This document shows positions 8,035 to 13,677 of a stretch of 13,677 nt of DNA, piece by piece. This DNA is from Oxalobacteraceae bacterium (GTDB lineage Bacteria > Pseudomonadota > Gammaproteobacteria > Burkholderiales > Burkholderiaceae_D), in contig CANKWG010000041.1 of the NCBI GenBank assembly GCA_947487325.1, positions 1 to 13,677 of the forward strand, in the 5' to 3' direction. The position numbers were made by a program, and so were the translations under genes. Positions within the stretch are counted from its first letter, which is position 1. Each line of letters opens with the position of its first letter. The notes beneath the pieces were generated by a model. The model saw nothing but the letters and a program-made list of their open reading frames with translations, ran no database searches and was not told the DNA's origin.

Positions 8035-8061
8035 AAAAAACTCCGTGCAGACAGCACAGAG
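8035..8061 (-). terminator. Intrinsic terminator between hprA and ftfL
   Basis: Read on the minus strand, CTCTGTGC and GCACGGAG (forward 8054-8061 and 8041-8048) form an 8-bp stem with one U-G pair and a 5-base loop. Six T residues follow directly (forward 8035-8040). It starts about 11 bases after the hprA stop. It should end most hprA transcripts, or act as a partial terminator that sets the ratio of hprA to the downstream genes. Confidence 0.85.
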
Positions 8062-8072
8062 CCGTCAAATGT

Positions 8073-9020
8073 TTACGTCACAAGATTTTGCGGCTTTCCA
8101 GCTATCGAGGCCTCGACGTTGTCGATTAGCTGATCTGCGAGAAATTGCATCGCGCCGTCCGATGCCCAGGCAACGTGCGGCGTCAGTATGAAATTGGGCG
8201 TACGCACTTCAAGCAGCGGATTACCGTCTTTAGGTGGTTCTTTGGTCAGCACATCAAAACCTGCACCGGCAATAAGCCCAGTCTCTAATGCTGTTTTAAG
8301 CGCGTGTTCGTCGACCAACCCGCCGCGGGCGGTGTTAATCAAAATGGCGCTGCGTTTCATTTTTTTGAATTGTTCGATGCCGATAAAATTTCGTGATGTC
8401 GGCGTTAACGGGCAGTGCAAAGAAATAATGTCTGACTGAGTTAAGACAGTTTCAGGATCTGTGAATTCCACATCAGCTGCTTTGGGTGGTGGATGGTCTG
8501 CAAACAGCACACGCATGCCGAGGGCACGTCCAATAGCTGCCGTTGCCTGACCAAGTGCGCCTTCACCGAAAATACCTAAGGTACTTCCGTGCAAATCCAT
8601 TATGGGATGATCAAAAAAACAGAATTGATCTTGCGCCTGCCAGCGACCACGCAACACATCCTCTCGATAAGCAATCAGATTACGACGCAGCGCAAATATC
8701 ATTGCGAATGTATGTTCAGGCACTGTGTGTACAGCGTAATTGCGAATGTTCGCCACCGCGATGCCTCTCTCACGACAGGCATCAATATCAATCACATCAT
8801 AGCCAGTGGCAGCTACTGCAATCATCTTCAGATCTGGTAGCTTTTCTAAACTAGCTCTGCGAATTGGCACCTTGTTAGTGATAGCGACCGTAGCGCCAGC
8901 TAGGCGGTCGGCCACTAACGATTCCTGCGTCTGATCATGCTCTTCCCATACGTGAGCGAAAGACGGGCGACGTACCTCAGCTTTTAACGACTGCCGATCG
9001 AGAAATACTATGCGTTCCAT
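8073..9020 (-). CDS. hprA: Hydroxypyruvate reductase (NAD(P)H-dependent glycerate dehydrogenase)
   Basis: This 315-residue member of the D-2-hydroxyacid dehydrogenase family reduces hydroxypyruvate to D-glycerate in the serine cycle. It has the split substrate domain (about 1-100 and 285-315) around a Rossmann NAD(P)-binding domain with GEGALG (152-157). The catalytic set is complete: Arg232 in NTARGGLVDE, Glu261 in DVLTKEPP and His282 in TPHVAWAS. The substrate-loop segment VAATGYDVIDID (69-80) is also present. The ATG at 9020 is chosen because MERIVFLD matches the family N-terminus and AAGGAA lies just upstream. A longer GTG form from 9050 is open but unlikely. An 8-bp palindrome, GAGCGCTC, lies 31-38 bases upstream at 9051-9058 and could be an operator. 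The gene is first in the cluster and is followed by a terminator. Other hydroxyacid dehydrogenases are possible by family, but the context fits HprA. Confidence 0.93.
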   Translation of the reverse strand: MERIVFLDRQSLKAEVRRPSFAHVWEEHDQTQESLVADRLAGATVAITNKVPIRRASLEKLPDLKMIAVAATGYDVIDIDACRERGIAVANIRNYAVHTVPEHTFAMIFALRRNLIAYREDVLRGRWQAQDQFCFFDHPIMDLHGSTLGIFGEGALGQATAAIGRALGMRVLFADHPPPKAADVEFTDPETVLTQSDIISLHCPLTPTSRNFIGIEQFKKMKRSAILINTARGGLVDEHALKTALETGLIAGAGFDVLTKEPPKDGNPLLEVRTPNFILTPHVAWASDGAMQFLADQLIDNVEASIAGKPQNLVT

Positions 9021-9372
9021 TCGTTTCCTTTCTGTTGTTATTAGTTTCACGAGCGCTCAATTCGGATGGCGCGAAATGATGGGGCCAGTACTTTTTAGCA
9101 GCGGCAGTACCACTCGCTAGTGCAAGCTTTGATGCCGCCGTTAAGCATGACCATTTCCGCCCCTGAGATAGCAGCCATCAAGCGCACTTCAGTCAATTCG
9201 CCAAGGTGACCGAAAGGGCATAACGCACTTGCCAATTTGGCTAGGCATAGGCCACCTGATACGTTGTAGCGATTCAATGCTCTTGCGATAACACCTGCGC
9301 GACTGAAATTTTTGGGCACCAAGGCGGCCGCAACGGTATCGGAGGACCACCTCGCTTTTTTTGCACACAGCT

Positions 9373-9584
9373 TCAAGCCTCATCTCTTGATAACGGCAGC
9401 GCGTAAATCTTCAGCAAGATGAGCCGGTACTGATACCAACTTCCTGCGCTATCGCCGACACTGACATATTCGGTTTGGTGGTTCGCCTCACCCAGGCTAT
9501 TTTCTGCTCAGGGGTCAAGCGGCTTCGTCTACGTACCCCGGTGATAATTTCTATTTTTGCAATACCTCTTGAAGACACAGCCAT
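9373..9584 (-). pseudogene. Frameshifted transposase OrfA relic (IS3/IS2-like or IS66-like)
   Basis: From an ATG at 9584 the minus strand reads MAVSSRGIAKIEIITGVRRR and then SRLTPEQKIAWVRRTTKPNM and SVSAIAQEVGISTG. This matches the N-terminal helix-turn-helix domain of insertion-sequence OrfA proteins: a basic RRR block, a PEQK helix, and the AIAQEVGIS recognition helix. The frame stops at 9411-9413 after 57 codons. A shift of frame continues with LILLKIYALPLSRDEA to a stop at 9373-9375, resembling the segment after the helix-turn-helix with a small deletion. No OrfB or DDE domain follows, and no terminal repeats are clear. It is therefore a decayed IS fragment between hprA and the VOC gene. 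The family assignment is tentative. Confidence 0.6.
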
Positions 9585-9595
9585 ACCCAAGGGAG

Positions 9596-9619
9596 TATTC
9601 CTAACTTTCTTAAGGAATA
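9596..9619. repeat. 7-bp inverted repeat between the IS relic and a small ORF
   Basis: TATTCCT (9596-9602) and AGGAATA (9613-9619) are perfect inverse complements separated by 10 bases. The repeat lies 12-35 bases upstream of the OrfA-relic ATG on the minus strand. Its right arm contains the AAGGA that would be the ribosome binding site of the plus-strand ORF at 9623. It could be an operator, an IS end remnant, or chance. Confidence 0.25.
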
Positions 9620-9622
9620 ACG

Positions 9623-9715
9623 ATGAATTGGTCTACTAAGGGGCTAAATCAAGGACAAATCAGTCCTAAAAAGTCGATGCAGTATGAGAATGTACTGGCG
9701 AGTTCAAATTGCTGA
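9623..9715 (+). CDS. Possible 30-residue ORF with a ribosome binding site
   Basis: The ATG at 9623 is preceded by TAAGGA at 6-base spacing. It encodes a 30-residue basic, polar peptide beginning MNWSTKGLNQGQISPKK, ending at a TGA at 9713. A shift of frame near its end would add a short tail (IAENKKFLPYK, then TAA), so it may be the start of a degraded slightly longer gene. I recognise no family, and it does not look like PqqA. The whole interval 9021-9897 is otherwise non-coding or decayed, so this is offered only because the start signal is good. Confidence 0.2.
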   Translation: MNWSTKGLNQGQISPKKSMQYENVLASSNC

Positions 9716-9897
9716 AAATAAAAAATTCTTACCCTACAAGTAAGTCCTGCTTACTAATTGTTTTTTTGAAAAATCTCGGTCCCAAGGATGAGCTGAATCT
9801 TGATCAGATCAATACAAATGCTGCTGTTGACGCTAGCTCCAATGCCGTAGTTCTCAGAATTTCATCCAACTCGGTTTAATGTAGCCTTGGTGTTTTC

Positions 9898-10641
9898 ATG
9901 GAGCCCGTCATATCTGTCATGTCTGTCAATTCGAGTTCTTTGTCCGGCGTAAAGGCGCACATTGATCATCTGGTTGTAGGCGCTGCGTCGCTGGAAGAAG
10001 GCGTGCTTTGGTGTCAGCGCACTTTGGGCGTAACACCTGAGCCCGGCGGTAACCATGCGCTTTTCGGTACGCATAACCGGCTGCTCCGCTTAAAGACAGC
10101 AGAGCATCCCCTCGCCTATCTCGAGATCATTGCGATCGACCCGTCGGCCAGTCCCACGCGCGATAGCCACTTGGCCCGCTGGTTTGACCTCGACGTGCCG
10201 ACGATCCGGCGCCAGCTAAGCCAGCAGGGGCCTCAACTACTGCATTGGGTCGCAAGTGTGCCAAACATCAATGCGGCCCTCGCAGAGTGGCACGCAATGG
10301 ACATTGATCGTGGCGTGGTTATCGAAGCCTCAAGACCTACCCCGCAAGGTCTGCTGCAATGGAAAATTACAGTGCGTGATGACGGGCAGCGACTGATGGG
10401 CGGTGCATTGCCAACGCTGATCGAATGGGGTGCCGACCATCCTGCCCGAGCAATGGGCGGGCCAGCGCTCGAATTACGGTCGCTGAGTTTGCAGCATCCT
10501 CACGCAGAGCCGCTGCAGTCAGCGCTGGCTGCCATAGGACTGAATGACATATCCGTCGCAGTCGGCCATCCTGGCATTTTTGCTGAGTTGACCCTCAGTG
10601 ATGGCAGTAACTTCTGCCTGTCCCATCTTGAAAAAAATTGA
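9898..10641 (+). CDS. VOC/glyoxalase-like domain protein
   Basis: This 247-residue cytosolic protein resembles the Glyoxalase_3-type vicinal oxygen chelate family. The N-terminal module shows HIDHLVVGAASLEEGVLWCQ (21-40), then GGNHALFGTHNRLLRL (50-65) and YLEIIAIDP (74-82). This is the usual beta-alpha-beta pattern with a His in the first strand and an acidic residue in the last. A degenerate second module occupies about 165-247 (ELRSLSLQHP, then AVGHPGIFAELTLSDGSNF). The substrate and reaction are unknown; members are often annotated only as VOC proteins. The start is uncertain: neither the ATG at 9898 nor that at 9919 has a clear ribosome binding site, and the family homology begins near residue 20. 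It is alone on the plus strand, divergent from hprA, and closed by its own terminator. No link to the serine cycle is evident. Confidence 0.8.
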   Translation: MEPVISVMSVNSSSLSGVKAHIDHLVVGAASLEEGVLWCQRTLGVTPEPGGNHALFGTHNRLLRLKTAEHPLAYLEIIAIDPSASPTRDSHLARWFDLDVPTIRRQLSQQGPQLLHWVASVPNINAALAEWHAMDIDRGVVIEASRPTPQGLLQWKITVRDDGQRLMGGALPTLIEWGADHPARAMGGPALELRSLSLQHPHAEPLQSALAAIGLNDISVAVGHPGIFAELTLSDGSNFCLSHLEKN

Positions 10642-10656
10642 GCACAGATAACTCAA

Positions 10657-10685
10657 CACGCCATTAATTTTCTGGCGTGCTTTTT
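10657..10685 (+). terminator. Intrinsic terminator after the VOC gene
   Basis: CACGCCA (10657-10663) and TGGCGTG (10673-10679) form a perfect 7-bp stem with a 9-base loop, followed by CTTTTT (10680-10685). It begins 16 bases after the VOC stop codon. Confidence 0.8.
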
Positions 10686-10701
10686 CTAAATGCTGATGCT
10701 T

Positions 10702-10884
10702 TTAATCCACGGGTACCGGATTCGAATTTATGTCGGGTTCGACAGCACCGATGTTTCTTTGCAAGTTACGCTTTCGCCAAAACTTTGATGAGCGAAATGA
10801 TTGACGAATCTTTTCCAAGGTGAACGAGTGGTGTTCCTGAAAAGAAGTAGTAACTTCTGTCAGCCAACGTACTTGCAGGATCAT
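10702..10884 (-). CDS. Doubtful 60-residue ORF
   Basis: An ATG at 10884 opens 60 codons ending at a TAA. The product is basic and polar (for example KIRQSFRSSKFWRKRNLQRN), with no signal peptide or membrane segment, and no family is recognised. No ribosome binding site is visible. It is noted because 10642-10942 otherwise holds only the VOC terminator. It may be a relic or chance. Confidence 0.2.
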   Translation of the reverse strand: MILQVRWLTEVTTSFQEHHSFTLEKIRQSFRSSKFWRKRNLQRNIGAVEPDINSNPVPVD

Positions 10885-10942
10885 TGCAAAAGATGATTTG
10901 CTTTGATTGATCTGGATTTTGTTCAGACATCAAGCCGAAAAA

Positions 10943-11164
10943 TCAATATCCGTCTTCGCGCTGCAAACGAGATTTGAACTGTTCAAAGCCGCGCTCGCTT
11001 GCGATGGACGCTATATCAGTCAATGGAAGGTTGCTGCACTGGGCTAAATCCAACGTTTGCGCGACATCGAAAGCTTCCTCGACAACAAAGAAGCCGAGCT
11101 TTTTTAAGCGAGATAATTCAGACTGTAAAGCCGAGCGAATCGCTTTTTCATCAGACTGCTCCAT
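10943..11164 (-). CDS. Small hypothetical protein, 73 residues
   Basis: The ATG at 11164 is preceded by a G-rich ribosome binding site (AGGGGGG, about 6 bases upstream). A longer form from a TTG at 11194 is open but would bypass that site. The product looks like a soluble, mostly helical protein: a charged helix MEQSDEKAIRSALQSELSRL, then KKLGFFVVEEAFDVAQTLDL, and a C-terminal PLTDIASIASERGFEQFKSR. The periodic hydrophobic pattern and complex composition suggest a real gene. I do not recognise the family. It lies alone downstream of the CYTH-CHAD gene, about 190 bases away. An imperfect FNR-like box lies 95 bases upstream (see 11259-11272). Confidence 0.5.
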   Translation of the reverse strand: MEQSDEKAIRSALQSELSRLKKLGFFVVEEAFDVAQTLDLAQCSNLPLTDIASIASERGFEQFKSRLQREDGY

Positions 11165-11258
11165 GGACGCCCCCCTATTAACTAGAGGGTGCAATTTATC
11201 TATTGAATATGTCGAGGCAATGACGGCTTAATGACAATCCCAGTATTAAAGAGCTTGT

Positions 11259-11272
11259 TTGAGATACATCAA
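11259..11272. promoter_or_regulatory. Possible FNR/ANR-like box
   Basis: TTGAG-ATAC-ATCAA differs at one base from the FNR/CRP-type palindrome TTGAT-N4-ATCAA. It lies about 100 bases upstream of the small gene at 10943-11164 and downstream of the CYTH-CHAD gene. No clear -10 element is seen at the distance expected for a class II FNR promoter, so support is weak. Confidence 0.2.
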
Positions 11273-11353
11273 ATGACAAAGCTTTTACAGGAATCAAACA
11301 ATTATGAGGGGCATTCCCAAGACCTACCGCGAGTTGTCAATGCAGTAAAGCCA

Positions 11354-12832
11354 TCAACTGCCCTGATTGCAAGGATCCTCGGCGGCGTGGAATATCGCGA
11401 GCGCCTTAATGCATCGACTTTCAGACTTCGGCAGTTGTGCCTTTAACCACCCAACAGCAAACCATGCTCGCGAATCGATTTCGGAGATGCCTCGATACGC
11501 TTCGATCGCCACCTGCAAATCATTGTATTCACCTAATTCATTAAGTGCGCTTGCGAGCGCTTTCGAAAAGCGCTTGTAACATTTCGGAGGCAGTTCGGAC
11601 TCAATAAATTCCAGCGCGTACCTAAGTCGTTTTAATCTCTTGCGAAGCCGGTGTCGGCGCTCCAAGTCAAAGCTTTCAAATCGAAGGGCCTCTTTTTTGC
11701 ACTGGCGACTCCAGCCGCGAACGACCGCCAAAACAAGGCTCCACTCGCCTTTCGCAACATCGCCGAGGCCTTGCAACTCGATCGCAAGCAGTTCCAGCAT
11801 CCACTGCTGCGTAGTGGCTTCACGTACAAGATCGCCAGGTGGCAAGACATTTTCATGCAAAGGAAGCTCAACCAGCGGAGCTCCGGCCGCTCTAAGACGA
11901 GGCCAAAGTCCCTCGGTCATCACATCGATATCTCGGTTGCCTCCAAGCCCAGCAGCAAGCTGCTTCGCCTTGGTATTCCAACTAGCGATATCTCCGCCAA
12001 TGAATTTCCCAAATAGTGCAATCGCACTGCGTAGGCGCCGCAATCCAACGCGCAGTTGGTGTACATGCCCTGGCTCGCCACCTTCGGCTGTGGCGAGCTG
12101 CGAGGCATTCACTAGCACTTGGCGCGCACAATTGGTCAGCACTGCCTCGACGAATGCCTTTAGAGAATTACCATTTACATTAAGGGGCATGGCTCTAGCA
12201 GGCGAAACGATCAGCGCACCATTAGCTAGCGCAGCGCCTCTCTGCGCTTTGCTTCGCACATCAATGTAGACTCCCGAAGTACCAAGAAACTTGCGGGCCG
12301 CTGACAGCAGCCTACTCGCCGGGCCTGAGACGAGCTCGACCTCGAGCTCGGATACAGGCAGAACTAATGGCGATACATTGCGGTCAGGCTGTGCAGTTAT
12401 CTCGCCGTGATCAAGCGAATACTCAATACGATTACGGGCGCCGATTTGTACGGACAAGCGGCGGATATGCGTCTCATAGCGACAAACCCAGGTGTTATCG
12501 GCAGATCGTGACAGAAGCCGCTGTAGGCGAACTCCATCTTCAGTTTCGGCGTGGGCTAGAACATCAATCTGTGGTTGTTCTTTTACACCCAGCCTAAGGT
12601 TATGTTCGCCACGCACGGCAGACGCCGCACTACTGGCAGATTTCAAGGTCTGAAACCAGACTCTGCCTTCTTTCCGCAACCTGAGTGCAAATCCAGCCTG
12701 CGCCAACGTACCCGTACCCGTATCGAAATAGTACGCTGCCAGCAACTTCGATTTTGCACCTTCTGCTCTCAGTTGCGTAGCAATTGAATAACGCGCTTTC
12801 TCGGTCAGCTGAAATTTGAGTTCGATTTCCAT
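11354..12832 (-). CDS. CYTH and CHAD domain protein (putative inorganic triphosphatase / polyphosphate-binding)
   Basis: This 492-residue protein has an N-terminal CYTH domain (about 1-200). Its ExExK signature MEIELKF (Glu2, Glu4, Lys6) is followed by ALRLRKEG (49-56), WFQTLKS (59-65), a SELEVELVSG strand (161-170) and RSKAQRG (193-199). A CHAD domain fills about 220-480, with conserved His and basic helices: HVHQLRVGLRRLRSAIALF (256-274), LGGNRDIDVM (296-305), RHRLRKRLKRLRYALEFI (393-410) and LGEYNDLQVA (433-442). CYTH-CHAD proteins of this kind hydrolyse inorganic triphosphate, and CHAD domains bind polyphosphate granules. The specific activity here is inferred from the family. The ATG at 12832 has no strong ribosome binding site, but ExExK at the very N-terminus fixes the start. 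The gene follows the YqjK-like gene by 58 bases and may be cotranscribed with it. Confidence 0.9.
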   Translation of the reverse strand: MEIELKFQLTEKARYSIATQLRAEGAKSKLLAAYYFDTGTGTLAQAGFALRLRKEGRVWFQTLKSASSAASAVRGEHNLRLGVKEQPQIDVLAHAETEDGVRLQRLLSRSADNTWVCRYETHIRRLSVQIGARNRIEYSLDHGEITAQPDRNVSPLVLPVSELEVELVSGPASRLLSAARKFLGTSGVYIDVRSKAQRGAALANGALIVSPARAMPLNVNGNSLKAFVEAVLTNCARQVLVNASQLATAEGGEPGHVHQLRVGLRRLRSAIALFGKFIGGDIASWNTKAKQLAAGLGGNRDIDVMTEGLWPRLRAAGAPLVELPLHENVLPPGDLVREATTQQWMLELLAIELQGLGDVAKGEWSLVLAVVRGWSRQCKKEALRFESFDLERRHRLRKRLKRLRYALEFIESELPPKCYKRFSKALASALNELGEYNDLQVAIEAYRGISEIDSRAWFAVGWLKAQLPKSESRCIKALAIFHAAEDPCNQGS

Positions 12833-12890
12833 AGAATCAGAATAGCCTTTTGCGAGCTTTTTGATGGTTGGCTACCCAATTCGTCGTAAC

Positions 12891-13193
12891 TTAATCCTCC
12901 GATCGGCGCCGCATCAACCACCAAAGTATTAAAGAAGATCCTACTATCAACAGCATGCGCCCTGCAAAACGACTGCTTCGCACCGGACCCAGCAGCCGGG
13001 GTAGCACTGCACCGATCAATGTCAACCGCCTGTGCTCCAACGCGAATGTCACTAAACTGAACAGCCACCTAGTCGTCGCAGAGGGTTTCGATGAATCGCA
13101 GAGCGCTATTTTTGCTTTGACAACCTCTACTCTGTAAAGTGCACCTTGTAGCACCAGCAGCTTTAGCTTTGCATCACAGTCGGTTGTTCTCAT
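12891..13193 (-). CDS. YqjK-like small membrane-associated protein
   Basis: This 100-residue protein starts at the ATG at 13193, which overlaps the TGA of the upstream holin-like gene as ATGA (4-base overlap, translational coupling). A TTG at 13202 would add three residues and is less likely. The N-terminal half is a basic helix containing LKLLVLQGALYRVEVVKAK. The C-terminal part has one short hydrophobic segment, MLLIVGSSLILWWLM (about 80-94), followed by RRRSED, suggesting a tail anchor with a cytoplasmic basic end. As third gene after DUF883 and YqjE-like proteins, it occupies the position of the poorly characterised YqjK-type protein. Sequence similarity to E. coli YqjK is weak as far as I can judge, so the name rests on position and topology. 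Confidence 0.7.
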   Translation of the reverse strand: MRTTDCDAKLKLLVLQGALYRVEVVKAKIALCDSSKPSATTRWLFSLVTFALEHRRLTLIGAVLPRLLGPVRSSRFAGRMLLIVGSSLILWWLMRRRSED

Positions 13194-13603
13194 ACTCGGC
13201 AATCCGGATCGCCCTGCTCAGCAAAGAGTGCTGCCCGATCTTTTTTCAGCTCGGCAAGCGTCAAGGGCAGTCCGAGTTTTCCGCTTGTGACGATGTTACG
13301 AATCATCCAAAGCAAAGACATTGTCAGCAAAAGGTAAGCAAAAAACAGAATCAGAAAAATACGCCACCCCAACGCCTCCCAGGCGAGCACGACAATCATC
13401 CCAGAAATACTAAAAAGGGCAAAGGTCGCAGCGAGAATCGCTATTACACCGAGAAGCAGCACCTGAGAAAAAGCAGCGCGCGCATCAGCAAATTCCATGA
13501 TCGCCATTGAGAAGCGTACGCCAACCAGCTTCAGCACACCGCCGATGATAGCCGCGGCATTCGAAGCAAGACCGTCATTCGGCGGTCTGACTGACGAACT
13601 CAT
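13190..13603 (-). CDS. Phage-holin-like (YqjE family) inner membrane protein
   Basis: This 137-residue protein has two predicted membrane segments, at about 48-73 and 80-101. An amphipathic N-terminal helix precedes them, and LTLAELKKDRAALF (114-127) follows; the LAELKKDR tail is typical of this family (Actinobacterial holin-X/YqjE, DUF1469). Despite the name, chromosomal members next to DUF883 genes are not phage lysis proteins. They are thought to be inner membrane proteins, possibly stress related. The ATG at 13603 lies 3 bases after the DUF883 stop, and the gene overlaps the next one by 4 bases, so all three are probably cotranscribed. Confidence 0.85.
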   Translation of the reverse strand: MSSSVRPPNDGLASNAAAIIGGVLKLVGVRFSMAIMEFADARAAFSQVLLLGVIAILAATFALFSISGMIVVLAWEALGWRIFLILFFAYLLLTMSLLWMIRNIVTSGKLGLPLTLAELKKDRAALFAEQGDPDCRV

Positions 13604-13606
13604 CGC

Positions 13607-13677
13607 CTACCGCTTCGCGACCAGCATACCAATCAATAAACCTGCCACACCCGCAATACCAATTGCTCGCCACGGAT
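13607..13677 (-). CDS. DUF883 (ElaB/YqjD-like) protein, C-terminal fragment
   Basis: Only the last 22 codons and the TAG stop (13607-13609) are present; the gene continues past the right edge. The visible C-terminus is PWRAIGIAGVAGLLIGMLVA followed by KR. It matches the conserved tail anchor of DUF883 proteins: a PW motif, a glycine-rich hydrophobic helix and a terminal basic pair. ElaB and YqjD of E. coli are inner-membrane, ribosome-associated stationary-phase proteins. It is followed by the YqjE-like gene after 3 bases, the usual family gene order. Confidence 0.8.
   Translation of the reverse strand, partial: PWRAIGIAGVAGLLIGMLVAKR

Noticed and set aside
9051..9058. The palindrome GAGCGCTC upstream of hprA as a regulator site.
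   Set aside because: An 8-bp palindrome alone is weak evidence. No regulator gene is adjacent and no -35/-10 pair with good spacing was found around it.
9095..9376. A 93-codon minus-strand open frame downstream of the OrfA relic.
   Set aside because: It could be the decayed rest of the transposase, but I could not match it to any OrfA or OrfB segment. A second overlapping frame is also open over much of the stretch, and no ribosome binding site is evident.
11231..11446. A 71-codon plus-strand open frame.
   Set aside because: It overlaps the 3' end of the CYTH-CHAD gene on the opposite strand, lacks a ribosome binding site and resembles no known protein.
13190..13603. Phage lysis cassette, suggested by the holin-like protein.
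   Set aside because: The DUF883 and YqjK-like neighbours and the LAELKKDR tail identify the chromosomal YqjE type. No endolysin or phage genes are present.

Overview
The window looks like chromosomal DNA of a methylotrophic proteobacterium that assimilates C1 units by the serine cycle. The evidence is six adjacent minus-strand genes, read from 9020 down to 436: hydroxypyruvate reductase (hprA), formate-tetrahydrofolate ligase (ftfL), malate-CoA ligase beta and alpha subunits (mtkA, mtkB), PEP carboxylase (ppc) and malyl-CoA lyase (mcl). The envelope genes at the right end (DUF883, YqjE-like and YqjK-like proteins) are typical of beta- and gammaproteobacteria, so a beta- or gammaproteobacterial methylotroph is my best guess. 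I cannot place it to genus.

Layout, left to right. Positions 1-133 hold the start of a minus-strand gene for a secreted protein, preceded by a 260-base leader with a strong imperfect hairpin. A bidirectional-looking terminator at 384-416 closes the serine-cycle cluster. mcl, ppc, mtkB and mtkA are closely packed (gaps of 17, 11 and 27 bases), and ftfL lies 60 bases upstream of mtkA without a terminator. hprA is separated from ftfL by a convincing intrinsic terminator, so it is probably a separate or partly separate transcription unit. Upstream of hprA (about 9021-9897) is a decayed, AT-richer stretch with a frameshifted insertion-sequence OrfA relic and a doubtful small ORF. A plus-strand VOC/glyoxalase-like gene with its own terminator follows. 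Then come a mostly unexplained interval with one plausible small minus-strand gene, a CYTH-CHAD protein, and a tight DUF883-YqjE-YqjK-like set running off the right edge.

How the main genes work together: FtfL loads formate onto tetrahydrofolate. Downstream steps not encoded here deliver the one-carbon unit to glycine, giving serine and then hydroxypyruvate. HprA reduces hydroxypyruvate to glycerate. After conversion to PEP, Ppc fixes bicarbonate to give oxaloacetate and then malate. MtkAB activates malate to malyl-CoA, and Mcl cleaves it to acetyl-CoA and glyoxylate. The genes sga, glyA, glycerate kinase, mtdA and fch are not in the window.

I see no CRISPR array, RNA gene, prophage or clearly new system. 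The observations most worth checking are two apparent changes in PEP carboxylase at positions that bind the inhibitor aspartate in the E. coli enzyme, the hprA-ftfL terminator, a hairpin across the end of mtkB just before an apparent TTG start of ppc, and the structured leader at the left end.
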